A DNA stretch of 45,349 nucleotides from the NCBI GenBank assembly GCA_964606895.1, contig CAZSHX010000036.1:1-45349 (forward strand). Reading direction: 5' to 3'. The notes below the pieces were generated by a model that was not told the DNA's origin, searched no databases, and was given only the letters and a program-made list of their open reading frames with translations. The position numbers and the translations under genes are program-made. The first letter of the stretch is position 1; the number at the start of each line of letters is the position of its first letter. Shown here piece after piece: positions 7,413 through 15,910 of this stretch. The DNA comes from CAZSHX01 sp964606895 (GTDB taxonomy: Bacteria; Bacteroidota; Ignavibacteria; Kapaibacteriales; UBA2268).

Positions 7413-8810
7413 ATGACAACAGAAATACTTGCAAGAATTCAATTTGCTTTCACTATTGGTTTTCATTACATCTATCCTCCTTTGAGCATCGGCTTGGGTG
7501 TGATTTTGGTGATGATGGAAGCTATGTATCTGAAGACAAAGAATAAAATGTATGAACGCATGACAAAATTTTGGGTGAAGATTTTTGCTCTTACTTTTGC
7601 AGTCGGTGTTGCCACAGGAATTGTGATGGAGTTCGAATTTGGTACCAACTGGGCAACGTACTCAAGATTTGTAGGTGATGTTTTCGGTTCCGCACTGGCG
7701 GCAGAAGGGATATTTGCTTTCTTCCTTGAATCAGGATTCCTTGCAATCCTCGTTTTTGGGTGGAACAAAGTTGGACCCAAAATGCACTTTTTTTCAACCA
7801 TTATGGTTTCTCTGGGTTCGATGATGAGTGCTGTATGGATTGTAGTTGCCAATTCATGGCAGCAGACTCCTGCAGGCTATCATCTTGTAACATATAAAGC
7901 AGGAAGTCAAATATTTACGCGGGCAGAAATTACGGATTTCTGGGCTATGGTTTTCAATCCGTCATCAATTGAAAGACTTTCCCATACTCTTTCGGGTGCA
8001 TGGCTTGCAGGAGCTTTCCTTGTTATAAGCGTCAGTGCTTATTATATCGTGAAAAACAAACATCTTGCCATTGCAAAATCATCTTTGAAAATTGCCTTGG
8101 CGTTAGCTATTTTTGCTTCTTTATTTCAATTATTCACAGGTCATCAGAGTGCTATGGGCGTTTCAAAATATCAGCCTGCCAAACTCGCCGCATTCGAAGG
8201 ACACTACGATTCTTCTTCTGTTGCCCCGATTTATCTTTTCGGATGGGTTAATGAAAAGGAGCAAAAAGTAAACTTTGGAGTGAAAATTCCCGGAATGCTG
8301 AGTTACATGATTTACGGCGACGCTTCAAAACCCGTCAGGGGACTCTACTCAATTCCAGCCAGTGAGCGACCACCTGTCAACATTGTTTTCCAGACTTATC
8401 ATGGAATGGTGGCAATAGGATTTACATTAATCGGATTAAGTCTGTTTTCACTTTTTCTTTTGAGAAAGAACAGATTATTTGAAAAAAGATGGTTTTTAGT
8501 TATTCTTGTTTTCTCCGTCTTGCTTCCTCAGATAGCAAATCAGATTGGCTGGATTAGTGCCGAGGTTGGCAGACAGCCCTGGGTGGTTTATGGCTTGCTG
8601 AAAACAGCAGATGCATTTTCGAAATCTGTTCCCGGGAATCAGATTGTAGCATCCCTAATTATGTTCACTTTGGTTTATTTACTGCTTTTCATTTTATTTG
8701 TTTTTCTTTTGGACAGGAAAATAAAACACGGACCCGATAGCGACGAACCAACCGATAGTGAATATTCGCAACACAGAACAGTTTTTGAAAAAAATGAAGG
8801 AGCAAAATAA
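7413..8810 (+). CDS. cydA: cytochrome bd ubiquinol oxidase subunit I
   Basis: Haem-bearing subunit of the bd-type terminal oxidase in the inner membrane. It oxidises quinol and reduces O2 with high affinity and does not pump protons. Family residues are visible: His18 in TIGFHYIYPP and His181 in LSHTLSGAW (haem ligands), Glu98 and Glu106 in AAEGIFAFFLESG (proton path), and the conserved GRQPW motif near the C-terminus. About nine membrane segments. At 465 residues it is shorter than the 522 of E. coli and belongs to the short Q-loop type. The stop overlaps the cydB start by one base, so the two are an operon. No cydX-like small ORF is apparent after cydB. Confidence 0.95.
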   Translation: MTTEILARIQFAFTIGFHYIYPPLSIGLGVILVMMEAMYLKTKNKMYERMTKFWVKIFALTFAVGVATGIVMEFEFGTNWATYSRFVGDVFGSALAAEGIFAFFLESGFLAILVFGWNKVGPKMHFFSTIMVSLGSMMSAVWIVVANSWQQTPAGYHLVTYKAGSQIFTRAEITDFWAMVFNPSSIERLSHTLSGAWLAGAFLVISVSAYYIVKNKHLAIAKSSLKIALALAIFASLFQLFTGHQSAMGVSKYQPAKLAAFEGHYDSSSVAPIYLFGWVNEKEQKVNFGVKIPGMLSYMIYGDASKPVRGLYSIPASERPPVNIVFQTYHGMVAIGFTLIGLSLFSLFLLRKNRLFEKRWFLVILVFSVLLPQIANQIGWISAEVGRQPWVVYGLLKTADAFSKSVPGNQIVASLIMFTLVYLLLFILFVFLLDRKIKHGPDSDEPTDSEYSQHRTVFEKNEGAK

Positions 8811-9826
8811 TGGATTTGAACATAATATGGTTTTTGCTTGTCGGTGCCCTTTTTTCAGGATATGCAATTCTTGACGGATTCGACCTCGGAGTTGGAGCCC
8901 TTCATCTTTTTGTCAAAGAAGATAATGAACGCAGACTGCTGATTAATTCTATCGGTCCTGTTTGGGATGGAAATGAAGTATGGCTTGTAACGGGCGGCGG
9001 AGCATTGTTTGCCGCATTCCCTCATGTTTACGCAACAGTATTTTCGGGATTCTATTTGCCTTTTATGATATTGCTTGTTATGCTGATTTTCAGGGCAGTT
9101 GCAATTGAATTCAGAAGCAAAAGGGAGAGTAAATTCTGGAGACAGTCCTGGGATATTTCATTCAGTATTTCGAGTATTTTTATCGCTTTATTGATGGGTG
9201 TAACACTCGGAAATATTATCATTGGGATTCCTATCGGAGCTGACAAGGAATATGCAGGTGGTATTATGAATCTTCTCAATCCTTATGCCTTGCTTGTCGG
9301 AGTAACAACTGTGGCACTGTTTATGATGCACGGTTCAATTTATGCTGTGATGAAAACAGAAGGAGAACTTCAAAGCAAAATCAAAAAATGGGTAAACAAT
9401 GCGATAATCTTTTTTGCTATCAGCTACATTACGACAACAATGTACACGCTTATTTACATTCCACACATGCTGGAGCATTTTAAAGACTATCCTGTACTGT
9501 TTTTTGCGGCAATACTGAACATGCTGGCAATTGCCAATATACCAAGAGAAATCAATTTCAGCAGATATTTCCGAGCATTTCTGTCGTCCTGCATAAGCAT
9601 TTCAGCATTGCTGATAATATTTGCAATCGGGGTTTTTCCAAACCTTGTCATCTCTATGCCAAATCCTGAAAACAGCTTGAATATCTATAATTCTGCTTCT
9701 TCGAACAGTACTCTGATGACGATGCTGATTATAGCATTAATCGGAATTCCATTTGTTGTGGCTTATACTATAAGTATCTATTGGGTTTTCAGGGGAAAAG
9801 TGAAGTTGGATTCGAACAGTTATTGA
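8810..9826 (+). CDS. cydB: cytochrome bd ubiquinol oxidase subunit II
   Basis: Second structural subunit of cytochrome bd, a haem-free membrane protein with about eight helices. The N-terminus IIWFLLVGALFSGYAILDGFD is diagnostic (the GFDLGVG turn), followed by GPVWDGNEVWL and then FRAVAIEFR. Length 338 against 379 in E. coli. The start codon overlaps the cydA stop (TAATG) and has a strong AAGGAG 7-8 nt upstream. There is no clear terminator in the 160 bp before the next gene. Confidence 0.95.
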   Translation: MDLNIIWFLLVGALFSGYAILDGFDLGVGALHLFVKEDNERRLLINSIGPVWDGNEVWLVTGGGALFAAFPHVYATVFSGFYLPFMILLVMLIFRAVAIEFRSKRESKFWRQSWDISFSISSIFIALLMGVTLGNIIIGIPIGADKEYAGGIMNLLNPYALLVGVTTVALFMMHGSIYAVMKTEGELQSKIKKWVNNAIIFFAISYITTTMYTLIYIPHMLEHFKDYPVLFFAAILNMLAIANIPREINFSRYFRAFLSSCISISALLIIFAIGVFPNLVISMPNPENSLNIYNSASSNSTLMTMLIIALIGIPFVVAYTISIYWVFRGKVKLDSNSY

Positions 9827-9987
9827 TAGATCTGTTTGGATTAATAAAATTGATTTTTCCGATATAATCAAAATATTCGTAAGTTTGTAATGTGCTTTAT
9901 TTAATAATTGATAGAAGAATACTAATTATTTTGAAAGTACAATTAAATTAAAATATTTCAGAAATCATCTTTAAAACTTTTAGAATT

Positions 9988-12273
9988 ATGATTTTTAATA
10001 AAAAGCTCTTTATACTTGCTTCGTTTTTGTTCGCGTTAAATTCATTACAACTTTATTCTCAGGATGCAACAATCAAAGTTACATCCAGTGTTGTGTTACC
10101 CGGCAAAGTAACACCATTACTCTTCGGAAATTTTCTTGACTTTCTTAATAATTTCATCAATGGAAGTGATGGGATTTGGGCACAGGAAATTACCAACAGA
10201 GGATTTGACTTCCGTGATTTATATGAAGCAGGAATTTCTGTTCATTGGTCAAAAGATACAAATGAGGTTTCCGGTAATGAAATATTACTCCTGGATGGAG
10301 GATATAACAAAAACGGTCGCTATTTCCAGAGAATTGTAAATCCTGAAAATGAATCCAAACAGGCTTTATATCAAAAAGTTTATGTTTATGATACTGTAGG
10401 GAGCAATTTTTATGTGTATCTCAGGAGCGATTCTTTGTTTGGGAAGGTCTCTGTAGTATTTAAAGACACAATAACAGAAAAAGTGTATTATTCGAGAGAA
10501 TTATCCGGTATAAGTCTTGAATGGAAAAAATTTGAATTTCAAATTCCGCCAATAACTGGGACACATAAAGTAAAATTAATGGTTTTACTGGAAGGAAAAG
10601 GAACTCTGGATATTGATGAAATTTCATTTATGGCACTTCACAACATTGGTGGAATTAAAAATGAATATTATCAGATATTTTCAGAATGGAGACCCGGGAT
10701 TCTCAGATATCCGGGTGGATTTTTTGCAGATATGCCTTTAGTTCATTGGGAGGAAACAATTTGCGACATTGATCAAAGAAGATCACCTCTATCGCTTGGA
10801 GGAACATACCATCCTCCCTTTGATGATCAGAGAATGGATTTTGGTGTAAACGAATTTCTAAGATTTTCATCAAGTATTGGTGCAGAACCACATTTTGTTG
10901 TAAATATGCTAAACGGTACACCAAAGGAAGCAGCGAACTGGTTAGAGTATTGTAATAGCTCAAAAGAAACAAAATATGGTGCTATGAGGGATTCTTCCGG
11001 TTTCAAAAAGCCAATTAATGTAAAATATTGGGAAATTGGTAATGAACAATGGGATAATCCACCCCAAATGGCAAAAGATTATTTGTCATTTTATGATTCT
11101 ATGAAATCTATTGATCCAACTATCAATTGTATGGTTGACGGAAATATTTGGGGCGGTAAGCAATATTTTGATGATGTTTTCGATGTCATTGGGAATAAAT
11201 GTCAATTCTACAGCTATCATGATTTAACACCAGCTGATCCAAGATCTGATCAAAAATATACGAATGAACAAAGATACTATTCAATTTTAGGAGCTTCAAA
11301 AATATTTGATAACTTTTTTATTAATACAAGAAAATGGTTTATTGAAAGAAATATATTTCCACAAACCAAACTTGCTTTAACAGAATTTTTTATTAATTAC
11401 GGGATTAATCCTGCAAACTGGATTGATACAAATTCAAAAAATGTTTCTTTGGAAGCCGGATTATGGATGGCAACTGTCATGAATTCTTTTATGCGTAATA
11501 CTGATATACTACAAATTTTTGAAAAAACATTTGGTTTAGGAGATATCAGGGTTGGGTATAATATTAAAGGTGAAAGAATTTTTTATCCTTCGCCAATACA
11601 TTCGATTATGTCTTTGTTTAGGCTTCATTCCGGAGAATATGTATTGCCCGTTGAAATAGAATGCAAAACATTTTCAACGCCTTTCATTTACGGGTTATAT
11701 AATGCAGAAAATGTAACCTTTATTGATGCTACCATTACTGCATCCAAAGATAAACTTTTTATTTCAGTTGTCAATAAGCATATTTCAGATTCTATAATTT
11801 GCAATTTTAGTTTCCCATTTAATATTTATGGCATTGATTCAAAAGTATTCGAACTTGTTGGAGACAATATAGCTATAACTAATTCACCTGACTTTCCTGA
11901 CAGGATTAAAATCAAAGAATCAACAAGAAGATTTACAAGCACATATAGATTTCCACCTCATTCTTTTACCCTTTTTGAAGTGCCAATTCAATTAGATTTG
12001 GATGTTGAAGGTCAACAGATTTTAAGTAATGATATTACTGCCTTTCCAAACCCGGCTAATGATATTCTTGAATTTAAATTACCTAATGATATCGGACTAA
12101 AATTCAGGATTTCAATTTATAATTCTATTGGCATGCTCATTTTCTCAGATGAAATAGAAGGTTATAAAACTGAAATAACAATTCCTGTTAGTAGTTTTTA
12201 CCCTGGCATCTATAATGTTATATTAAATTCCGGAGGAAAAATCCACAAAGCTTCTTTTTGCAAAATTCATTAA
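9988..12273 (+). CDS. secreted alpha-L-arabinofuranosidase-like glycosidase (GH51 type) with T9SS sorting domain
   Basis: A 761-residue exported glycosidase likely to release L-arabinofuranosyl side chains from plant-type polysaccharides. Signal peptide about 1-24 (LFILASFLFALNSLQLYSQ). The catalytic barrel is split: its first strands (LLFGNFLDFLN) precede a CBM4/9-like jelly-roll at about 95-215, then it resumes with WRPGILRYPGGFF. The likely acid/base is Glu353 in KYWEIGNEQW and the likely nucleophile Glu466 in LALTEFFINYG, both in the positions expected for GH51. A C-terminal beta-sandwich is followed by a T9SS tail starting AFPNPANDILEF. The barrel is diverged, so exact substrate is uncertain. 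Transcribed alone; a terminator follows. Confidence 0.8.
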   Translation: MIFNKKLFILASFLFALNSLQLYSQDATIKVTSSVVLPGKVTPLLFGNFLDFLNNFINGSDGIWAQEITNRGFDFRDLYEAGISVHWSKDTNEVSGNEILLLDGGYNKNGRYFQRIVNPENESKQALYQKVYVYDTVGSNFYVYLRSDSLFGKVSVVFKDTITEKVYYSRELSGISLEWKKFEFQIPPITGTHKVKLMVLLEGKGTLDIDEISFMALHNIGGIKNEYYQIFSEWRPGILRYPGGFFADMPLVHWEETICDIDQRRSPLSLGGTYHPPFDDQRMDFGVNEFLRFSSSIGAEPHFVVNMLNGTPKEAANWLEYCNSSKETKYGAMRDSSGFKKPINVKYWEIGNEQWDNPPQMAKDYLSFYDSMKSIDPTINCMVDGNIWGGKQYFDDVFDVIGNKCQFYSYHDLTPADPRSDQKYTNEQRYYSILGASKIFDNFFINTRKWFIERNIFPQTKLALTEFFINYGINPANWIDTNSKNVSLEAGLWMATVMNSFMRNTDILQIFEKTFGLGDIRVGYNIKGERIFYPSPIHSIMSLFRLHSGEYVLPVEIECKTFSTPFIYGLYNAENVTFIDATITASKDKLFISVVNKHISDSIICNFSFPFNIYGIDSKVFELVGDNIAITNSPDFPDRIKIKESTRRFTSTYRFPPHSFTLFEVPIQLDLDVEGQQILSNDITAFPNPANDILEFKLPNDIGLKFRISIYNSIGMLIFSDEIEGYKTEITIPVSSFYPGIYNVILNSGGKIHKASFCKIH

Positions 12274-12292
12274 TATATTATTCGAAATATAC

Positions 12293-12338
12293 AAAAAAGC
12301 AGTCAGATTTCAGTTCAAAGAAATCTAACTGCTTTTTT
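12293..12338. terminator. bidirectional intrinsic terminator
   Basis: An 18-bp stem with one mismatch: AAAAAAGCAGTCAGATTT (12293-12310) / AAATCTAACTGCTTTTTT (12321-12338), 10-nt loop, flanked by A and T runs. It closes the convergent arabinofuranosidase-like and temptin-like genes. Confidence 0.9.
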
Positions 12339-12355
12339 ATTTTTTAAAAATTCAT

Positions 12356-13048
12356 CTATTTTACTACAATTTTCTGAGAAATCATTGAACCTGCAGATGT
12401 AATCCTGATTAGATATACTCCGGCAGATACTTTTTGACCGTTGGTATTTGTCAGGTCCCAATTGTAGGAATACTCGCCATTTCCTAAATACTGGTTTTGA
12501 AGAATACCACTTATTAAATTTCCATTAGAATTAATCACATCAATCCTAACATTCGAAGGTGTGTTCAAGGTGAACGAAACCGTAGTTGAATTTTCAGCAG
12601 GATTTGGATAGACATTCATAATGTCAAAAATAGAACTGGCACTGCCGATGAGTTCTGAAATCACACTATTAAGACTTGGTTTGCTCGATGGGTCGCCGGG
12701 ATTTGTCACTTTGCTCTGGTCGCCGGGGCTTGCATCTCCAGTTTTCCATGTGCCGTTCGGATCGCCAAGTTCAAGTCCGTTAGAGGCACCGTCACCGTCA
12801 GCATCCAATGCGGCAAGAGCAGGACCCCAAATCACGTTTCCATTGCTATTTTTGGATGTAAGGAATTTATCAAAAACTGCATTGCCAAAAGCGTTACGGG
12901 TTAAATCATTTTCGCTTATATGACAGGTGGCACAGCTAAAAACTACAGCGTTTGGAATCTGGCTTACCCTTTTGGAACGGGATTCAAGATTGGTTACAGC
13001 CACAATCGAGATTATCAAAATAATGGCTGAAAGATATTTGGTTTTCAT
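12356..13048 (-). CDS. secreted temptin-like protein with CxxCH motif and T9SS sorting domain
   Basis: A 230-residue exported protein. Signal peptide about 1-20 (YLSAIILIISIVAV). The domain at 30-115 matches the temptin pattern: CATCH at about 39-43, RNAFG, VIWGPALAALDADGDG, then NGLELGDPNGTW. The DADGDGASNG loop is a likely Ca2+ site. CATCH is formally a c-type haem motif, but in temptin domains cysteines here may instead be structural, so haem binding is unproven. Residues 150-230 are a T9SS tail (NVYPNPAENSTTVSF, final QKIVVK). The start has GGAG 6-7 nt upstream. The gene lies between terminators and is probably monocistronic. Function unknown beyond surface or extracellular location. Confidence 0.7.
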   Translation of the reverse strand: MKTKYLSAIILIISIVAVTNLESRSKRVSQIPNAVVFSCATCHISENDLTRNAFGNAVFDKFLTSKNSNGNVIWGPALAALDADGDGASNGLELGDPNGTWKTGDASPGDQSKVTNPGDPSSKPSLNSVISELIGSASSIFDIMNVYPNPAENSTTVSFTLNTPSNVRIDVINSNGNLISGILQNQYLGNGEYSYNWDLTNTNGQKVSAGVYLIRITSAGSMISQKIVVK

Positions 13049-13184
13049 ATTTACTCCGAGGATTTCAATAAAATTTATTAATTTACATATACATACAATA
13101 TAATAACACTCAATGTACGTTTTGGTTGCAAAATATTTCCGAATGATGAAAAATAATTTTAGGTCTGCCCATATTCCAATTACA

Positions 13185-13216
13185 GCAAAAAAAAGCCCTT
13201 CTAACGAAAGGGCTTT
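13185..13216 (-). terminator. terminator of rplU-rpmA
   Basis: Stem AAAGCCCTT (13192-13200) / AAGGGCTTT (13208-13216), 7-nt loop, followed on the minus strand by a U-run (A-run at 13187-13194 on plus). Confidence 0.85.
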
Positions 13217-13240
13217 GCTAAAACCTATTTTTATTTTTTT

Positions 13241-13498
13241 TTAATTCATTGGATAGACAGAAACTTTTTTGCGGGTTTTGTCTTTTCTTTCAAATTTCAC
13301 TTGACCGTCAATCAAAGAGAAAATAGTATAATCAGTACCTAAACCGACATTATTGCCAGGGTGAACTTTGGTTCCGCATTGGCGAACTATAATATTGCCT
13401 GCCGTAACAAATTCGCCTCCGAATTTCTTAACGCCGCGTCTTTGACCATTGGAGTCTCTACCGTTTCTGGACGAGCCACCGCCTTTTTTATGTGCCAT
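13241..13498 (-). CDS. rpmA: 50S ribosomal protein L27
   Basis: Small basic protein of the 50S subunit whose N-terminal tail reaches the peptidyl-transferase centre. The 85-residue sequence begins MAHKKGGGSSRNGRDSNGQR and continues with RRGVKKFGGEFV and IIVRQCGTKVHPG, all family-typical. It has no cleaved N-terminal extension of the Firmicutes kind. It lies 17 bp downstream of rplU in the usual L21-L27 operon, with a strong terminator after it. Confidence 0.97.
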   Translation of the reverse strand: MAHKKGGGSSRNGRDSNGQRRGVKKFGGEFVTAGNIIVRQCGTKVHPGNNVGLGTDYTIFSLIDGQVKFERKDKTRKKVSVYPMN

Positions 13499-13515
13499 AT
13501 CGCAACCTTTCTAAT

Positions 13516-13824
13516 TTATATTTTAATATCTGTTATTTCAATTTTGGTGAAATGCTGTCTGTGACCATTCAATTTACGATAGCCTTTTCTTCTTTTTTTC
13601 TTGAAGACTATGACTTTTTCGCCTTTGCCGTGTTCTAAAATTTTTGCCGATACGGTTCCAACAATTTTTGGGGCACCGATTTCAGTTCTTTCATCGTCCT
13701 GATAAAGGAAAATTTCAGAGAACTGAATGCTGTCGCCAAGTTCACCTTTGAGCTTGGGAACTGTCAACACGTCATTAGGCTTAACTTCGAACTGAATGCC
13801 TGCTATATCTACTAAAGCTAACAT
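13516..13824 (-). CDS. rplU: 50S ribosomal protein L21
   Basis: Binds 23S rRNA in the 50S subunit. The 102-residue sequence shows the family pattern: a hydrophobic N-terminus (MLALVDIAGIQFEV), KPNDVLTVPKL, GTVSAKILEHGKGEKVIVFKKKRRKGYRK and the C-terminal GHRQHFTKIEI. First gene of the rplU-rpmA operon, with a recognisable promoter about 35 bp upstream. Confidence 0.97.
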   Translation of the reverse strand: MLALVDIAGIQFEVKPNDVLTVPKLKGELGDSIQFSEIFLYQDDERTEIGAPKIVGTVSAKILEHGKGEKVIVFKKKRRKGYRKLNGHRQHFTKIEITDIKI

Positions 13825-13851
13825 AAGATAAATACCTTATTTATATATATT

Positions 13852-13880
13852 CAAAAATAATGTCAGATAAGAACTTGCAA
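13852..13880 (-). promoter_or_regulatory. Bacteroidota-type promoter of rplU
   Basis: Minus strand TTG (13880-13878), 18-nt spacer, TATTTTTG (13859-13852). Fits the TAnnTTTG pattern. Predicted start near 13845, leader about 20 nt. Confidence 0.5.
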
Positions 13881-13914
13881 TTTAAGATTTTTTTTCCAAT
13901 CTACAAAAATATTT

Positions 13915-15183
13915 TTATGCAGTTTTAATCTGCCGCAAATTCTGGCTGTATCGAAATTGAGGTTCTGCCTTGTCTTTAATAACTTCGGCAGTAATTATGC
14001 ACTTGCTTAAATTTTTAATATCAGGCAGTTTGAACATAATCGGGAGCATAGACTCTTCGACTATCGAACGCAAGGCACGAGCCCCTGTTTTGCGGTCTTT
14101 GGCCTTTTCGACAATTGCTTTCAGTGCTTCTACTTCAAATTCAAGTTCCACACCTTCCATCAGGAAAAGTTTTTTGTATTGTTTGACTATTGCATTTTTC
14201 GGATTCGTTAGAATATCAAGCAAAGCCTCTGTGGTTAAGTCTTCCAAAGGAGCAAAAACAGGGAGTCTTCCGATAAGTTCCGGAATGAATCCGAATTTCA
14301 GCAAATCTGTTGGTTCTGCTTGTTTGAAAAGTTCGTGCGATGCTTCTACGACGCTTTCTACCTGCGCAGTGAAACCAATTGTATTTGTATTCATCCTTCT
14401 TGCGACTATTTTTTCCAATCCGTCGAAAGCTCCGCCGCAAATAAAGAGAATATTTTTTGTATTTACGTAAATTAAAGATTGTTCAGGATGTTTTCTTCCG
14501 CCTTTTGGAGGGACTCCCGCAATTGTACCTTCCAGGATTTTAAGCAATGCCTGCTGAACTCCCTCGCCGGAAACATCGCGAGTGATAGAAGTGTTTTCGC
14601 TTTTTCTGCCGATTTTATCAAGTTCATCAATATAGATAATACCCTTTTCGGCGGCGGCAACATTATAATCGGAATTCTGGAGCAAGTGGACAAGAACTGT
14701 TTCCACATCGTCGCCCACATATCCTGCCTCAGTAATTGTCGTAGCGTCAGCAATCGCAAACGGTACTTTCAGCACACGGGCTAATGTTTTTGCCAAAAGA
14801 GTTTTTCCCGTACCTGTTGGTCCCAGCATCAGAATGTTGCTTTTCTCGATTTCGACATCAGCAAATTCACCGGCAAGGTTTTCGGCCATTATTCTCTTAT
14901 AGTGATTGTAAACAGCCACGGATAATACTTCCTTGGCGTAATCCTGTCCAATCACATATTCGTCCAATTTCTTTTTTATTTCTGTCGGTTTGGGAAGCTC
15001 AGTGTTGACTGAGAATCCCTTATCAGGTTTGGAATTTTTTTTGAAAATTTCAACTGAATTATGAACACAAATATCGCAGATGTAAATGTGGTTTGGTCCT
15101 TCGATCAAACCTCCTACTTCGCGGGAGGTTCTTCCGCAGAATGTACAGTGGAACCCTGAATTCTGATTTCTATCTTTTGCCAT
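13915..15183 (-). CDS. clpX: ATP-dependent Clp protease ATP-binding subunit ClpX
   Basis: AAA+ unfoldase that feeds proteins to ClpP. The N-terminal zinc-binding domain has Cys13, Cys16, Cys36 and Cys39 (CTFC and CDIC). The AAA+ module has Walker A GPTGTGKT, the GYVGDDVE pore loop, Walker B IIYIDELDKI and a C-terminal small domain with TGARALRSIVE. Length 422, as usual. It follows clpP by 30 bp on the same strand, the standard clpP-clpX order. No trigger-factor gene precedes the pair in this window. Confidence 0.97.
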   Translation of the reverse strand: MAKDRNQNSGFHCTFCGRTSREVGGLIEGPNHIYICDICVHNSVEIFKKNSKPDKGFSVNTELPKPTEIKKKLDEYVIGQDYAKEVLSVAVYNHYKRIMAENLAGEFADVEIEKSNILMLGPTGTGKTLLAKTLARVLKVPFAIADATTITEAGYVGDDVETVLVHLLQNSDYNVAAAEKGIIYIDELDKIGRKSENTSITRDVSGEGVQQALLKILEGTIAGVPPKGGRKHPEQSLIYVNTKNILFICGGAFDGLEKIVARRMNTNTIGFTAQVESVVEASHELFKQAEPTDLLKFGFIPELIGRLPVFAPLEDLTTEALLDILTNPKNAIVKQYKKLFLMEGVELEFEVEALKAIVEKAKDRKTGARALRSIVEESMLPIMFKLPDIKNLSKCIITAEVIKDKAEPQFRYSQNLRQIKTA

Positions 15184-15213
15184 CTATTTAATTAATTTCA
15201 ATTTATTGAAAAT

Positions 15214-15834
15214 TTATACTTCTTTGTTTTCAACAGGTTTGATTTCGGTATTTCTTTCCATGATTTTATCAATAATACCATAGTCTGCGGCTTCCTGAGC
15301 AGACATATAATAATCCCTGTCTGCATCTTTCTTGATTGTTGCAATATCTTTACCAGTGTGCTTCGAAATAATTTCATAGAGATTTTCGCGGATGCGGAGC
15401 ATTTCTCTTGTGTATATTTCAATGTCTGTGGCTTGTCCCTGAGTTCCGCCCATTGGCTGGTGCATTAAGATTCTAGAATTCGGTAGGGCAAAGCGTTTGC
15501 CGTGTGCTCCTGCACTTAAAAGCACCTGTGCCATCGAAGCCGCCATGCCAACACAAATTGTAGTAATTGGAGGTGCCACAAACTGCATTGTATCGTAAAT
15601 AGCTAATCCGGAACTAACGCTTCCGCCCGGGGAATTTATATATAAGTTAATATCTTTTGTCGGGTCTTCACTGGCAAGAAACAGCAATTGTGCAACTACA
15701 AGACTTGCAACATTATCATCAATCGGAGAACCCAAGAAGATGATTCTTTCTTTTAAAAGTCGTGAATATATGTCGTAAGAACGTTCGCCTCTGCTTGTTT
15801 GCTCGACTACTATCGGCACTAACTGGTCAATCAT
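15214..15834 (-). CDS. clpP: ATP-dependent Clp protease proteolytic subunit
   Basis: Serine protease that forms the tetradecameric chamber working with ClpX. Visible active-site elements: Ser100 in CVGMAASMAQ, His125 in LMHQPMGG, and the ADRDYYMSAQEA segment that includes the Asp region. INSPGGSVSSG is the oxyanion strand. Length 206. It is the upstream gene of the clpP-clpX pair; its promoter should lie in 15835-15910, where I see no clear match. Confidence 0.97.
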   Translation of the reverse strand: MIDQLVPIVVEQTSRGERSYDIYSRLLKERIIFLGSPIDDNVASLVVAQLLFLASEDPTKDINLYINSPGGSVSSGLAIYDTMQFVAPPITTICVGMAASMAQVLLSAGAHGKRFALPNSRILMHQPMGGTQGQATDIEIYTREMLRIRENLYEIISKHTGKDIATIKKDADRDYYMSAQEAADYGIIDKIMERNTEIKPVENKEV

Positions 15835-15910
15835 ATTTATCCTTATTTAATTAATCAAAAATTTTTACTCTATAACGATTTTTGGTTAATATTCTTTTAA
15901 ATTCATTTGT

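Noticed and set aside
13970..14470. 166-codon plus-strand frame opposite clpX
   Set aside because: Shadow of the conserved clpX frame, rich in Ser/Thr as expected for antisense translation.
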